A DNA stretch of 64,000 nt from Nothopassalora personata (taxonomy: Eukaryota; Ascomycota; Dothideomycetes; Mycosphaerellales; Mycosphaerellaceae). Under the pieces are notes generated by a model. That model was not told the DNA's origin. It did no database searches and worked only from the letters and a program-made list of their open reading frames with translations. Position numbers and translations under genes: made by a program. Below are positions 1-9,689 of the stretch, in pieces. Every line of letters starts with the position of its first letter. Positions within the stretch are counted from its first letter, which is position 1. The stretch covers positions 1,550,001-1,614,000 of the forward strand of contig CM066298.1 in the NCBI GenBank assembly GCA_033816765.1, read 5' to 3'.

Positions 1-425
1 GAGTCGGAGTGGGGATGCGAGATCTGGGCAGGTTAGCAAGGCGGCGGCTAGGGTATTGGACTGTTGATCGGAGAGGGAGTTATGGGAAATTCGGCGTTTG
101 AGGACCGTCTGCAGACGATAGAGTTGGGTCTGTTGTTGGCAATTGATGTCTACCGGTAGAGTGCGGACCTCGACAGTGGTTGTTTTGAACTCGATAGGTA
201 TCCAAAATGCACCATCTACCGTCAGGTGTCATCAATGTGCGTGCCGAGCAGCTCTCACTCTCCTTTACCGCTTCATTCCTCTTGCCCCTTGATGCTCTCG
301 GGGTCGGAACTGTCGCTGTCGCTCTCCTTATCAGGGTAGCAGATTCGGTGCTCGACCAAGGCCTCGGGATAGGATATGCTCGCAGAGCTTGTTTGACATC
401 CCAGTTGTGTCCACGAAGCCAGCAT
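1..425 (-). CDS. Partial spliced host gene cut by the left edge, unknown function
   Basis: On the minus strand a clean reading (...GAFWIPIEFKTTTVEVRTLP...) runs from 215 off the left edge without a stop. In that frame a TGA lies just upstream, and a plausible 43-bp intron (216-258, donor GTGAGA, CTGAC branch-like element, acceptor GGTAG) removes it. The splice joins this exon in phase to an upstream exon reading ...WDVKQALRAYPIPRPW... with a Ser/Thr/Arg-rich, probably disordered stretch. The next exon upstream is unclear: one frame reads through a TGA near 440, and a basic Lys-rich stretch at about 625-785 may be a further exon. The intron is short for this kind of genome. I recognise no domain. 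The sequence shows the frames and splice-like sites; that they form one gene is inference. Confidence 0.35.
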
Positions 426-1184
426 CACGAGCCGACGCGGATCTTGGAGCTGTCGTCGAGTCCATCGCTCGCTGCATGAATCAGTCCTGGAGTCGAGTAG
501 CAGCATGAGGGACGTACGGATTGTAGCCTCGTAGATGCGTTCCTCACGTGCAAACATGGCCAACACGGGCTCCGGTACCTTGCTGAGATCAGGGCGGTGA
601 ATGTATTGGGCTCCTTGGGTCGCCTCAGAACGGAGGTATGGCAGAGTGCCTGGCTTGCCCGGGCAAGGCAGGACTGATCTTCTTCCCCACCACAGGCTTT
701 TTCTTGCTCTTGGCCACTTTTGTAGATTTGACCTTTGGCACGTTCGACTTCTGTCGGGTGAGGCTATTCTCAACAGTTTTGTCGCTGGTAGAGGCGCGAG
801 TCTTGATGTCGATGAAAGTGCGGCTCTTCTGCCGTCTGAAATGGCACTTGGGGTACGCAGGTTGATGACTGAGACGCAACCAATTCGAAAGTGCCTTTCC
901 GAATGCTCAACCACTCAGCTCGCTGCCGAACAACACCGCAATGATAGTGCGGCTGCACCCGCTCTTGCATATGAATTTGAGAAGGAGCGACTTCTCAATG
1001 CCTGGCAAAATCTGTGCATGTCCGCGTTCATTGTCGAGTCCCGTGCACGATAGTTGACGTCGTCCTACAAGCGCCGGTGAGCTGTGCTCACAAAATCTTG
1101 CATGTGGTAAGTATCCGGGAGAACGGCTGATATAACGTCGAGACCGCCAATGCTTCAAGCACGCGACCTCCTATCTCACGGCTG

Positions 1185-3170
1185 TCACTCCTTCGGCAGC
1201 GCAGAATTCCGAGCATCTTCAGTAGTATGCGAAGAATTCTTCCTCGACAGAGTCGGACTCCTCGTCACAGCCGAGCGAGTCGCAGTGTGCTGCGAAGACA
1301 CCGAGCTCTCCCTTCTGAGGAGCGGGCTGAGCTCTTCGACAGCCGTCTTCGCCGCTTCCTGCATAACCCTGATGTCTTCTTTAGTCTGCTCGCCTGCTTT
1401 AAGCACATCCCGCCATTTGCTCAAATTGGTTGCAATCTCAGCATCTCCGACGCTGCCGTATTGCTTGATCATTCTGCTGGTATCTTTACCCGAGCTCATG
1501 AACAGACCTTCGCTATGTCGGGCGAGCATGATCCAGATGAGGTTCTGAAGAACGTCTGAGCCACGACTCATGTGGCACATGGACCTGACGGCAGCTTGGA
1601 GAGTACGGAACTTGACATGTTTGACCACTTCATCGGTTGGTGTTTCGATCTTGAGCTTCTTCTGCAGTTTCGAAACACTTACCTGCAGAGCGGTAAAGGT
1701 CTTGGCTTCAGCTGATGCGGTGCGAAACTTTTCCATCTCTCGCTCCCTGCTGCGATCACTGAGAAGTCTCTGCTCGCGAGTAGCTTTGACGATCTGCGGT
1801 ACGACTTCGAGTCGGAAGTGCTCCGTGACAAAGTCTTCGAGATGCTGTTTGAGTGTTGCATCTTCGATCGAATCGATGCCAGCGGCATATAACTGGAGTG
1901 GTATGATGAGCCTCGCTTCGACGAGCTGGACAAGCTTCTGGTGATCTTCTTCGTTCAGCTCCTGTACCTGCTCCTGCACTGCGTCACGAATCTCCTGATG
2001 ATGATCACTCAGTGCAATCAATTTCGACAACTTCCATCTATCGCCCATGTTGAGGTTCTCATTCTTCATCACTTTCATGATGCTTTCCGTAGTTGTCGTG
2101 CGGGGATCGCTGAGCCAGACGGTTTTGGTATGCTCTCGCAGAGCAGCCCTCATGCCATCTAGCTGCTTCTCTAGACGAGATGGTGTGATGATCAGGACCA
2201 TGTCTTGAGTCGGCCAAGATCCAGCAGACTGAAGATACGGGTTGTCGCTCTTGATGTTCATCAAATATGGAGCAGGTTTGTCAGCATGAATGTCTTGATA
2301 GTGCTTGACTACCGCATGTCCGAGTTCTTCACAAGCTGTGCGTGCTTCTTGCGCGTTGGTTGTTTCGGGTTCGATGATACAGTAGCCTTCTTTCTCGAGC
2401 TCTTGAAAGAGCTCTCGCAGTCGTGCTTCCTGGATCTGACGAAGCTTTTCTTCGACCGCAGCCGAGTAGTTGGCCGGAACATGCACGACATGATCACCTT
2501 CGGGACGGATTTCGCCTCCAATCTCAGAAGCCAGCTCGTTGCCTAATTGCTTCAGCACCGTGAGTGGCACTTCATCTGAAAGTGCTGACGGTAGGTCGCA
2601 TATGTCAGCTCCTGCTGCGCCGATTGCATCTCGAAGTTCCGTCTTGATGCTGTCTGCGACCTGGGCACTGCAGATGAATCGGCGACCATTCTCCTCGAAC
2701 GATCTCCAGTCTGCGTCTTGATGTTCCTGGATTAGTCTCTCTAGACTTGGCAGGCTGATATCTTGCTCTTGGGTGAATGCTCCCAAATCGAGGCACGAGA
2801 TCTGTACTCGTCTGGCGAACTCTGTCTGGATCTGACGGGCCGTCGGAGTTGGGATAATGTATAGACCATCCTTGTTCTCGCAAGGCTGATGTTCGAGATC
2901 GTTGAGGATTCGCCTCTCGATGCCAGGTTCGACGCCAAGAACAGTAGTCAAGCCGGCCTTCTCGATACGGGAGTCTTCTTTCTCGATCAAAGCCTGGCAC
3001 CGGGTAATGACATTGTCAAATCTGACGAGGCTGTTTCCAGAACGACTCCGAACCAGAAGTGGCCTGCCTTCGATGACAGAAAGTGGTTGGAAATTGGCCA
3101 CCAGGGCTGCAAGGTCTTCAGAAGCGAATATCGGCGCCATGTAGGGTTTCCACTCTTCCGGTTCAAGCAT
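1185..3170 (-). CDS. 661-residue intracellular protein, function unknown
   Basis: A single uninterrupted minus-strand frame of 661 residues begins MLEPEEWKPYMAPIF; a second ATG ten codons in could also be used. No signal peptide or membrane segment is visible. The N-terminal 320 residues look like a series of small alpha/beta or winged-helix-like units, with helices alternating with short hydrophobic strands such as DGLYIIP and GDHVVHVP. The rest is strongly helical and charged, and the last 45 residues are a Ser/Thr/Arg-rich tail. The general plan is faintly like UFL1-type (UFM1 E3 ligase) proteins, but this is only a weak impression and I do not assign it. It shares a 230-bp upstream region with the divergent uS14m gene. 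A profile search against the UFL1 family would settle that idea. Confidence 0.75.
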   Translation of the reverse strand: MLEPEEWKPYMAPIFASEDLAALVANFQPLSVIEGRPLLVRSRSGNSLVRFDNVITRCQALIEKEDSRIEKAGLTTVLGVEPGIERRILNDLEHQPCENKDGLYIIPTPTARQIQTEFARRVQISCLDLGAFTQEQDISLPSLERLIQEHQDADWRSFEENGRRFICSAQVADSIKTELRDAIGAAGADICDLPSALSDEVPLTVLKQLGNELASEIGGEIRPEGDHVVHVPANYSAAVEEKLRQIQEARLRELFQELEKEGYCIIEPETTNAQEARTACEELGHAVVKHYQDIHADKPAPYLMNIKSDNPYLQSAGSWPTQDMVLIITPSRLEKQLDGMRAALREHTKTVWLSDPRTTTTESIMKVMKNENLNMGDRWKLSKLIALSDHHQEIRDAVQEQVQELNEEDHQKLVQLVEARLIIPLQLYAAGIDSIEDATLKQHLEDFVTEHFRLEVVPQIVKATREQRLLSDRSREREMEKFRTASAEAKTFTALQVSVSKLQKKLKIETPTDEVVKHVKFRTLQAAVRSMCHMSRGSDVLQNLIWIMLARHSEGLFMSSGKDTSRMIKQYGSVGDAEIATNLSKWRDVLKAGEQTKEDIRVMQEAAKTAVEELSPLLRRESSVSSQHTATRSAVTRSPTLSRKNSSHTTEDARNSALPKE

Positions 3171-3400
3171 AAAATGTTATATATTGTCTCATGCTCACTC
3201 CACAAAGTGATACATATAAAGCGCTCGCGCGAGATGTAAGAAAGACCAAACCTTCCTTGCCTGCCAAACTGGGTACCTTAGACTCCAACACCGCGTGCGC
3301 AGATCCTGTCCCTGCGAATATCTCCTCCCGATAGTCAACCTCAACATCACGGCACACAACCATCTCATCATCACCATCTCTCACCCTCCACATCATCACA
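3171..3400. promoter_or_regulatory. Divergent intergenic promoter region
   Basis: These 230 bp separate the start codons of two divergent genes, the 661-residue protein on the minus strand and uS14m on the plus strand. The half next to uS14m is CA/CT-rich, typical of fungal 5' leaders. No factor-binding site is claimed. Confidence 0.5.
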
Positions 3401-3796
3401 ATGTCCCAATTCCGGCCCCGCCGCCTAGACCTCTCCTGCTTCATCAACAGCAAAATCATCCGCGACCACACCAAACGCAAAGTCTTCGAGCAACACGAAC
3501 CCGAACGCCAAGCGCTGCGCTACATCATTCGCAACACTTCTCTCCCACAACGCACACGGGCGCAAGCGCAGTTGCAGCTTACGCGGATGCACTGTTATAC
3601 GAGGCCGACGCAGATTAAGAATAGGTGTACGATGGGAGGGAAGGGAAAGGGTGTGTTTGCGGATTTTAGGATGGCGAGGGTAAGTGCATATTTCTCGGGA
3701 GACGAAGTGAGGAGAGGTGATGACGAGAAGTAGTTTCAGTTTAGGATGAATGCCTTGGCGGGGCGGTTACCCGGGGTGAAGAAGGCGAGTTGGTGA
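3401..3796 (+). CDS. MRP2: Mitochondrial small-subunit ribosomal protein uS14m (one intron)
   Basis: This is the mitochondrial counterpart of bacterial S14, a structural protein of the 37S small subunit head that binds 16S-like rRNA. Exon 1 (3401-3679) starts MSQFRPRRLDLSCFINSK and contains the conserved core RCTMGGKGKGVFADFRMAR. Splicing out a 54-bp intron (3680-3733, GTAAGT...TAG) continues in frame to FQFRMNALAGRLPGVKKASW and a stop at 3794-3796. The terminal PGVKKASW is the hallmark C terminus of the S14 family, so the splice is well supported. Without splicing the frame ends in an unrelated tail. The product is 113 residues, normal for fungal uS14m. No zinc-binding cysteines are present, as expected for the long mitochondrial form. 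Confidence 0.92.
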
Positions 3797-5150
3797 GGAG
3801 GCGATGTAGATGGGCAGGGCGATGGGTAGGGGGTGAAGGATATTGACCAGAAAGAGCAGAGAAAGGACCATGACAGGCGTTAGGCGGAAGTCGACGCGGT
3901 GACAGGAGGCGTAAAATCGGCGATTTACCCTGCACAATTGTCAAGACGCGGGAAGAGACGGCTCCGCAGCTTGACATATACCACACTCAGACGGCGCAGA
4001 CTTGCTTCGATCTGGACGAGACTGCGATAAGAGCTCCACTTTATCGAACGATCATCATGTATCAGCAGTCTTCTGGATCAAACGATTCAGAGTTCGCTCC
4101 CCTCGGAACGCTTCGCCACTCAATGACCGCAAATCACCTCACTCCTTTCCTTCCTCTCGGCTCGAAGTCCACAGTTTGAAGTCGCACGTATTTTCCACTG
4201 CGGCAACATCCCGGTATGTAGGGCCCGTTGTCAAATCGAACTTCGCCCGATGGGCCTGCGCGACGATGATGATCGTGTACGACTGAAGGCTGCCAGCGAT
4301 GGCACTCGCTACATCGTCCCAGGTGACACCCACCTTACTAGCGTTCAGCTCAACGAGAGGGTCGCTATCATACCAGTGTACACTCACCTAGGTGGAGATT
4401 GCCACCCGTGAAGCTGGCGGCTGGGACACAAGTTTACGGCGCCAAGAAGCATTAGACACCAAAAGTACGCACATTGGCTGTACTTGTGCTTTTCATGGAA
4501 GCTATCCTGCTGAAGGCCCTGTAGCAAAGGATGCACGATGACTTGGGATTTTTCATGCCCACAGGTATCTCCATATGTACAGCTTGGTTTGCGATCGGCT
4601 GGAAGAACAGCGCTTGCTGGAGTTTGCGCGATCCGTCAAGCACTGCCTTCACTGCTTGCAGGTGCGCTGAATATTGATAAGGAGATCGCGCATTGGTATT
4701 TCGAGGAAGATAGTCTCAGCAAATTCAGCGGTCTCGAAGACGGCGGCACATGCTGCTAGCTGTGGCTTTGTGGTCTACTCGACTGTTAGCGTGTGGAGTA
4801 ATGCGCGTGCTCGCGACTCTTAGCTGCGACATCTTCTCCATCAGTCCCGCCAGTATGGTGTGGCGGTGATCTATCTGCTGTTCTTGCGTACGATGAAGTG
4901 TAGAAAGCATAAATATGGTCTGCGCGAGACGAAGTTGCGGTCAACGACTCGGGCGAGTCGGGAAGCAGCCGGCGAGCGAGCAGGGATGTTCGACACGCGG
5001 CTTGGCGCATATGTGAATGATTGTCATAACTGACCTAACCCGTCTAAATGGTGTTGTCTGTACATGCTCTCATCCTCTCTTTCATTATTTGTCCATGAAT
5101 ACGTGAACCATATGTCTGCACCCAAAACCCTGATGTGAAGTTCCCATTGA
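3797..5150. other. Intergenic stretch without a supported gene
   Basis: Composition is normal, with no RIP skew. Several 60-95 codon frames are open on both strands. One at 4139-4387 (minus) has somewhat protein-like composition (VGVTWDDVASAIAGSL) but no recognisable domain, no signal peptide and no clear splice partners. I call nothing here. Confidence 0.5.
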
Positions 5151-5163
5151 TAACATCAAAGAC

Positions 5164-5521
5164 TTATACATCGTGCATCTTAGCGGCAGGGATGGTCTGA
5201 TTCAATGATCGTTTGCACGTTTGCGGATTGCCACATAGCTCCCGGTCCTCGCAAAGATCGCAAGTTGAATAAGCTACGCATTTGCCATCCCTTGAGCAAT
5301 ATCCAGTGCACTACAGACCGACAATCAGTATTGGAAGGATGTATTGACTTCGATGGATCTCCCTTACTTTGTCACCGCAAGACTTGCAATTCTCCTAAGT
5401 CCCTAGCGTGCAGGTAGCCTTGCATAATCCACTGACGCAGCTCTAACCTTTGGTAGTATCGCACTGCATTCAAAAGTGATCAGCAAAGTGTGAAACCCAA
5501 AGGGCAGAAAGCCATCTTACC
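5164..5521 (-). CDS. Possible cysteine-rich exons of a secreted-type protein, structure unresolved
   Basis: Reading leftwards on the minus strand there are three intron-like blocks with good splice ends: 5464-5520 (GTAAGA...TGCAG), one ending at 5395 (...ACTTAG) and 5311-5367 (GTAAGG...CTGTAG). Between them lie very Cys-rich readings: NCNCGCCGTM ending at 5521, ENCKSCGDK (5368-5394), and a terminal exon 5164-5310 (CTGYCSRDGKCV... with six or more Cys) that stops at 5164-5166. The TAG in the terminal exon's upstream frame falls exactly in the acceptor, supporting that splice. I could not join all exons in one frame, and the upstream secreted-protein gene stops before reaching them. This may be its decayed 3' half, a tandem paralogue or a gene with an error. 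Function is not assigned. Confidence 0.3.
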
Positions 5522-5704
5522 ATCGTACCGCAACAGCCACAATTGCAGTTCTCAGATTGGTATTTCTTCTTCGGGAAAGTCGAGCAAACGCATTACCGGC
5601 TGCTGTTTCAGGTCTCTCCACTTCCACACTACGAGCCACGACAATGATTAGCAAATCCACGAAACCTTAGCCGCTCAACGAAGAACAGGGCCTACCCATT
5701 GTCT

Positions 5705-6036
5705 TCAAGGAGTCGTAGTGGGCAGGTTGGACTCTGTGACACAACCACAGAAGGTCTGAATGACCTCGTATGCATAGCTCTGAAACTGCTTCGGGCAATT
5801 GTTGCGGTCGAGCCTGTCACTGGGAGGAAGGGACGCGCAGAATCGAACGATTTCGGCAGTGTTGGCGAGGACGGGGGTGAGGGATCTGTAAAGGCCTGTA
5901 AGTTGTTAATGAGATTGTTAGCCACGCACGATACGGTAAGCTCACCTGTCATGCAAACGGCATTTGGCGCAGCAAGAGCACTATGAGCAAGAAACAATTG
6001 CGCTGCCACGAGGACAGAGGCAGCTTTGCCGAACAT
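5705..6036 (-). CDS. Small secreted cysteine-rich protein (effector-like), two exons
   Basis: The minus-strand start at 6036 opens a 23-residue signal peptide (MFGKAASVLVAAQLFLAHS, cleavage after ...ALA). Exon 1 is 5946-6036 and exon 2 is 5705-5895. The 50-bp intron (5896-5945) begins GTGAGC, has a CTAAC branch site and ends TTACAG. The spliced frame continues TGLYRSLTPVLANTAEIVRF and contains CASL, NNCPKQF and FCGC, ending TTTP and a TGA at 5705-5707. The product is 93 residues with five cysteines in the mature part. The pattern of a Cys near the N terminus, then a helix, then FC, resembles a large family of Dothideomycete secreted proteins. A longer unspliced frame exists but loses the Cys pattern. 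It lies about 0.8 kb from the start of the repeat-rich zone, a common setting for effector candidates. Role in infection is inference only. Confidence 0.6.
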
Positions 6037-6835
6037 AGTGATGTTGAGACAGCTATCAAGGTGCTGGGTGGCGTGTTCGCTAATAATGTCGCTCGATGTG
6101 TGTGTCAAGGTGTAGAACTGGACCAACACCCAGCGTGGGCGAAGGTAGATATGTACCACGACAGGTCTTAAACTCAGAGACCAACTTCCCCGCGCACTTA
6201 TTAGCATCCTACCACAAACACAGCCAGCCACATAGACGAAATTGACTTAACTTTCCGTTTGGAAACACGTCGAAAAGGGTGCCTTGCCATTCCTGCCGTG
6301 TCAGCTCGTTCCCGGCGTGTATTTCTACGCAAGCCAGTAGATATCAAGGAGATCTTTCCGCGTATCACGGACAGTACTCTGCAAGCCATGAGAGCTTAAG
6401 CAGCAAGGTGTTGTCGTTAGTGATGATGAAGACAGATGCGGCGCTCGATGAAGGTGTGGCTTGCATGCCAAGCCTGCATCGGCCAGATCTAGATGTTTGG
6501 TCACATGCTTGCCACGTGGACAGACAAGCAGGGTACAGTACAAGAATAAGGGACAAGAGCGTCGCCCAGCTTCTGGAAATTGATCTCATACCACCATCGT
6601 ACCTCTATCGATCCATTGATCCTCTAGAGTCACCACTAGATGCCTAAGAACCATGCCACCTCTGCATGTGCCTGCGATAGGTGTCTTTTCCTCGCTAAGC
6701 CCTTTGTGTGGGACTCACAATACTACAAGGATACGAAAAGGTCTTTACACTAAGATGACAACTTTAACAATGCCGAGTACTTCTATCTCAGGCAATAGCT
6801 CAGAAGGTGAGTCGCCGGGCAATCTCTCCTTTTAA
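6037..6835. other. Intergenic stretch at the edge of the gene-bearing segment
   Basis: Composition is normal up to about 6835, where the base content changes abruptly. No frame here has convincing protein character. It includes the presumed promoter of the secreted Cys-rich gene. Confidence 0.5.
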
Positions 6836-7820
6836 CTATAACTCTATCTTAAACCCTCTCTATTTTACTACTACTTACTTTCTTTTACTTTCTACTACTT
6901 TATTCCTATTATTCTTCTATCCTTAACCTTTCTTTACTATATTTAACCCTGAATTTATACTTTATTTCTCTTAACACTCTATTACTTTTCTTTTTTTTTA
7001 CTTTTATTCTTTTCTCTCTTTTTATTTTCCTTTATATTACTATAATACTTCTTTAATTTCTTTCTTATATTAATACTATTCTCCTATTTTTATATCTTTC
7101 TATCTTTCTTCTCTTTTTTACCCTTTTAATAATTAATACTCCTACTTTTATTCTATACTCTACTTTAATCTTCTTACTATCTTTCTAATACTTACTTTAT
7201 TCTACTATCTTCTTTCTTTTACTACTACTACTATTTACTCTCTTTTAATTTTCTCTATTCTTTCTATATTGCCTCTCTTCTATTTAAACCTTTTATATGT
7301 ATTTTTATTTTATTTCTTATTATTTATATTTTTATTACTAAAATTTCTACTATTAATTTCTAATCTTTATATATATCTTATCTTTTATTACTTCTACTTA
7401 CTACTATTTATATGTCCTTCTTATATTACCTTTATATTATATATCTCTTCTTTCTTTTATTCTTCTTCTATTTATCTTACTTTTTTCCTTATTATTTTAT
7501 TAATCTAAATTAATCTTTCTTTTTCTCTACTATATTTATCTTTATATTACTTTAAACCTTCTTTTATACCTTTTTTCTTCTTCTACTTATATCTTTCTTC
7601 TATTTATTATAAATTCTACCTCTACTTTTCTTCTCTTTTATTTTATATTTTTATTCTCTTTTCTATCTTTTATTATTTTATTCTTCTTCTTTTCTTAATA
7701 CTATCTTTCCTATATATATAAATTTTTACCTTCTTTCTTGCTTTCTATTTATACTATTTTACTATATATTTTAAATCCTTTTAATTTAACTTTAATCTAT
7801 TATAATTATTATTCTAATAT
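6836..7820 (+). repeat. Low-complexity stretch almost devoid of G on the plus strand
   Basis: Nearly 1 kb consists of A, C and T only, with a handful of G in total (for example near 6947, 7268, 7295, 7410 and 7738). It is dominated by CTT, TTTA, CTAC and TCTTT runs without a fixed tandem unit. Open frames here encode only Leu/Phe/Tyr/Ile-rich strings and are not genes. The strand asymmetry is far beyond what RIP alone would give, because RIP acts on both strands. Confidence 0.8.
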
Positions 7821-8830
7821 TAGCGGACTTTTACGTAAGTAATTACTTTAATAAAGTATTTTATATACGTCTATAAAGTACGTTAGGTTCCCTTCTATTA
7901 ATTAATTATTCCATTTACGTACTATGTAAGTCTAAGACTATATAGCATAGGTAGGGTACCCTACCATTTTCTAGTTAGTGGAGGAAAAGCCTTTTAGCGA
8001 TAAAAACCTCTAAAAGTAAGTAGAGTTCCTTCTTCGTAATATTATAGAGGCCGCCTTACCTTATAGGACCCGGCGGTTTTCCTATACTCCTTTTACGCCG
8101 TAAAACCTAAAATACTCTAAGAAAACTAGCCGTAGAGGCTAAGGGCTAGGCCCTATATATTAGAAGAGTAACAAAATTCACTCGTTTTACTTTAGACGTC
8201 CCGCGTTACGTAACTTAGGGCTAAGCCCTTATTACTATTACATTCTTTAGGAGTAGAGCTTTAAAACGAGCTATTAAGCGTCTAAATCGGGTAAATACCC
8301 GTCTCGTAATCCGGCGCTAAGTTATATTAGTCGCTAGCGATAGCGTTAGCGTTAGCGTTAGGCTTACGTAATCGCTACCGTTAGGCGGCGATAACTTATT
8401 CCCTAGACGTCCTATAGAAAAAAGAAAACTAGATTCGGAGTCCTTACGTAGAGGCGTATAAGATAAGCCTAGAGAGGTCTTATTTAGCGTTAGTATTAGG
8501 TAGCGTTAGCGTTAGCGTTAGTATTAGCGTTAGTATTAGCGTTAGCGTTAGCGTTAGTATTAGGCTTACGTAATTGCTACCGTTAGGCGGTAATAACTTT
8601 TCCCCTAGACGTCCTATAAGAAAAAGAAGACTAGATTCGGAATCCTTACGTAAAAGCATATTAAATAAGCCTAGTAACTTTCTAATTGGGCCTAGCTTAA
8701 AATTTATTAGGGCCGCCCCCGGATCCGGGGACTAGGGGGTACTTTTAAAGGCCTAAGCTAGTATAGCTATTTAACCTCTTCTAGTTTACTCCTTTCCTCT
8801 CCGTACTACTTTTATATAGTAATACCTATA
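7821..8830. repeat. RIP-decayed unassigned repeat DNA with a degenerate tandem duplication
   Basis: TpA-rich, CpA/TpG-poor sequence with no recognisable coding domain. It holds two diverged copies of a block of about 100 bp beginning GGCTTACGTAAT (at 8361 and 8563, period about 202 bp). Each copy is preceded by runs of the hexamer TTAGCG mixed with TTAGTA (about 8341-8360 and 8503-8562). Confidence 0.55.
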
Positions 8831-9412
8831 GTACGGATATAGTCGCGCGGTAATTAGGTAAGTAAGAGGATTAAAGAGCTTAAGCCTCTATATCCTCTAC
8901 TCGAGAGGTATAAATTAAATTAATTGCCTAACAATACCTCTATAGTACTTAACTAGGTAGTATAAATCTCTAGTGGCTATACTAGGTACCGCTACCATAC
9001 CTAAATATCTAATAGAACCTAATAAAATTAGGGTAATGTTAGGAACCGCTGTACGTTATCCCAACTGGGCTTGGATCTTTGCAGTGATGTCTCTGACTCG
9101 TTGAGAAGGTAGTGGTCCCAAACAGTATATGGTGTATACTTGAAATGAGTTGAGCACGAAGCTCCTATCTACTTGCAAAAGAGCGTCGTCTATATAGTGC
9201 CATGTCTTGGCGTGGTCTCGCGAGATCTGTCCTGCTCTGCGGATCTGTTCGACAGATCCCACAGATCCCTCAGATCCCTTGGTCACGTGTTCTGATCCTT
9301 GCCTTGCTGCCTGGATGATTGGTTGTCCCCTCTCTGCGAACTAAACCGTAACAGGTAAGTTAGACCTAGGGTGTCCCTCTAAACCTAGGTTAATATAAGC
9401 TATTAGTCGTTA
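8830..9412 (-). repeat. Decayed solo LTR related to the LTR of element BIG, split by S1
   Basis: The blocks CCTCTACTCGAGAGGTATAA (8893 onward) and CCTCTAAACCTAGGTTAA (near 9377) align in order with the BIG LTR (26841-27212 and 51191-51562), but with many more C-to-T and G-to-A changes. The copy is interrupted by solo LTR S1 (9037-9353). The left boundary is uncertain. Orientation follows BIG. Confidence 0.55.
9037..9353 (-). repeat. Solo LTR S1 (TGTTACGG family), TSD GGTAA
   Basis: In element orientation it starts TGTTACGG and ends CCTAACA. GGTAA flanks it on both sides (9032-9036 and 9354-9358). The downstream half is nearly identical to S2 and S3 (GCCAAGACATGGCACTATAT, a TATA-type promoter, then GTGCTCAACTCAT). 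The upstream half is specific to S1 and holds repeated GGATCTG words and the inverted pair GATCTGT/ACAGATC. It keeps CpA and TpG, so it is younger than the RIP-decayed DNA around it. Short frames inside it are not genes. Confidence 0.9.
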
Positions 9413-9425
9413 ATAATAGGATACT

Positions 9426-9672
9426 TGTTAAGATGTAGCATCTTAGGGGGAGCTAACAGTTAGGTTGTGATCTGATAGCCTAAGGCATCCACGATAACTC
9501 AGCTTGTCGGAAGACACCTTCTCTCCCCTTTAGCTTAGATAGACATCTAACACAATCAACACATTGGTTCCTGATATATTGCTGCATGCCCTGTGGCTGT
9601 TAGCCAGTTGAAGATTGATCTCTTACTCCACTCCGCTGCCAACCACGTATCCTGTTAGGTCTTAACTTAACA
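9426..9672 (+). repeat. Solo LTR S5 of the Cop-A (Ty1/copia) family, TSD ATACT
   Basis: A 247-bp copy of the Cop-A LTR, the same length as those at 25461-25707 and 60908-61154. It begins TGTTAAGAT, ends ACTTAACA, and is flanked by ATACT on both sides (9421-9425 and 9673-9677). It retains more TG and CA than the two LTRs of Cop-A, so it is a less mutated copy of the family. Confidence 0.92.
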
Positions 9673-9689
9673 ATACTAAGTAATATTAG

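Noticed and set aside
207..1053. Several overlapping plus-strand frames at the left end
   Set aside because: They are antisense to a better supported minus-strand spliced reading and have no domain or splice support.
5692..6231. Unspliced 179-codon frame over the secreted-protein gene
   Set aside because: It reads through a clear intron, starts upstream of the signal peptide, and loses the cysteine pattern.
7269..7508. Hydrophobic small protein in the G-free tract
   Set aside because: The Leu/Phe/Tyr/Ile string is a by-product of T- and C-rich low-complexity DNA.
8341..8562. Possible interstitial telomere repeats (TTAGCG)n
   Set aside because: The unit is TTAGCG/TTAGTA, not TTAGGG, and it belongs to a larger RIP-decayed tandem duplication.
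9056..9286. Small gene on the minus strand
   Set aside because: It lies wholly inside solo LTR S1 and is not conserved as a frame in S2 or S3.
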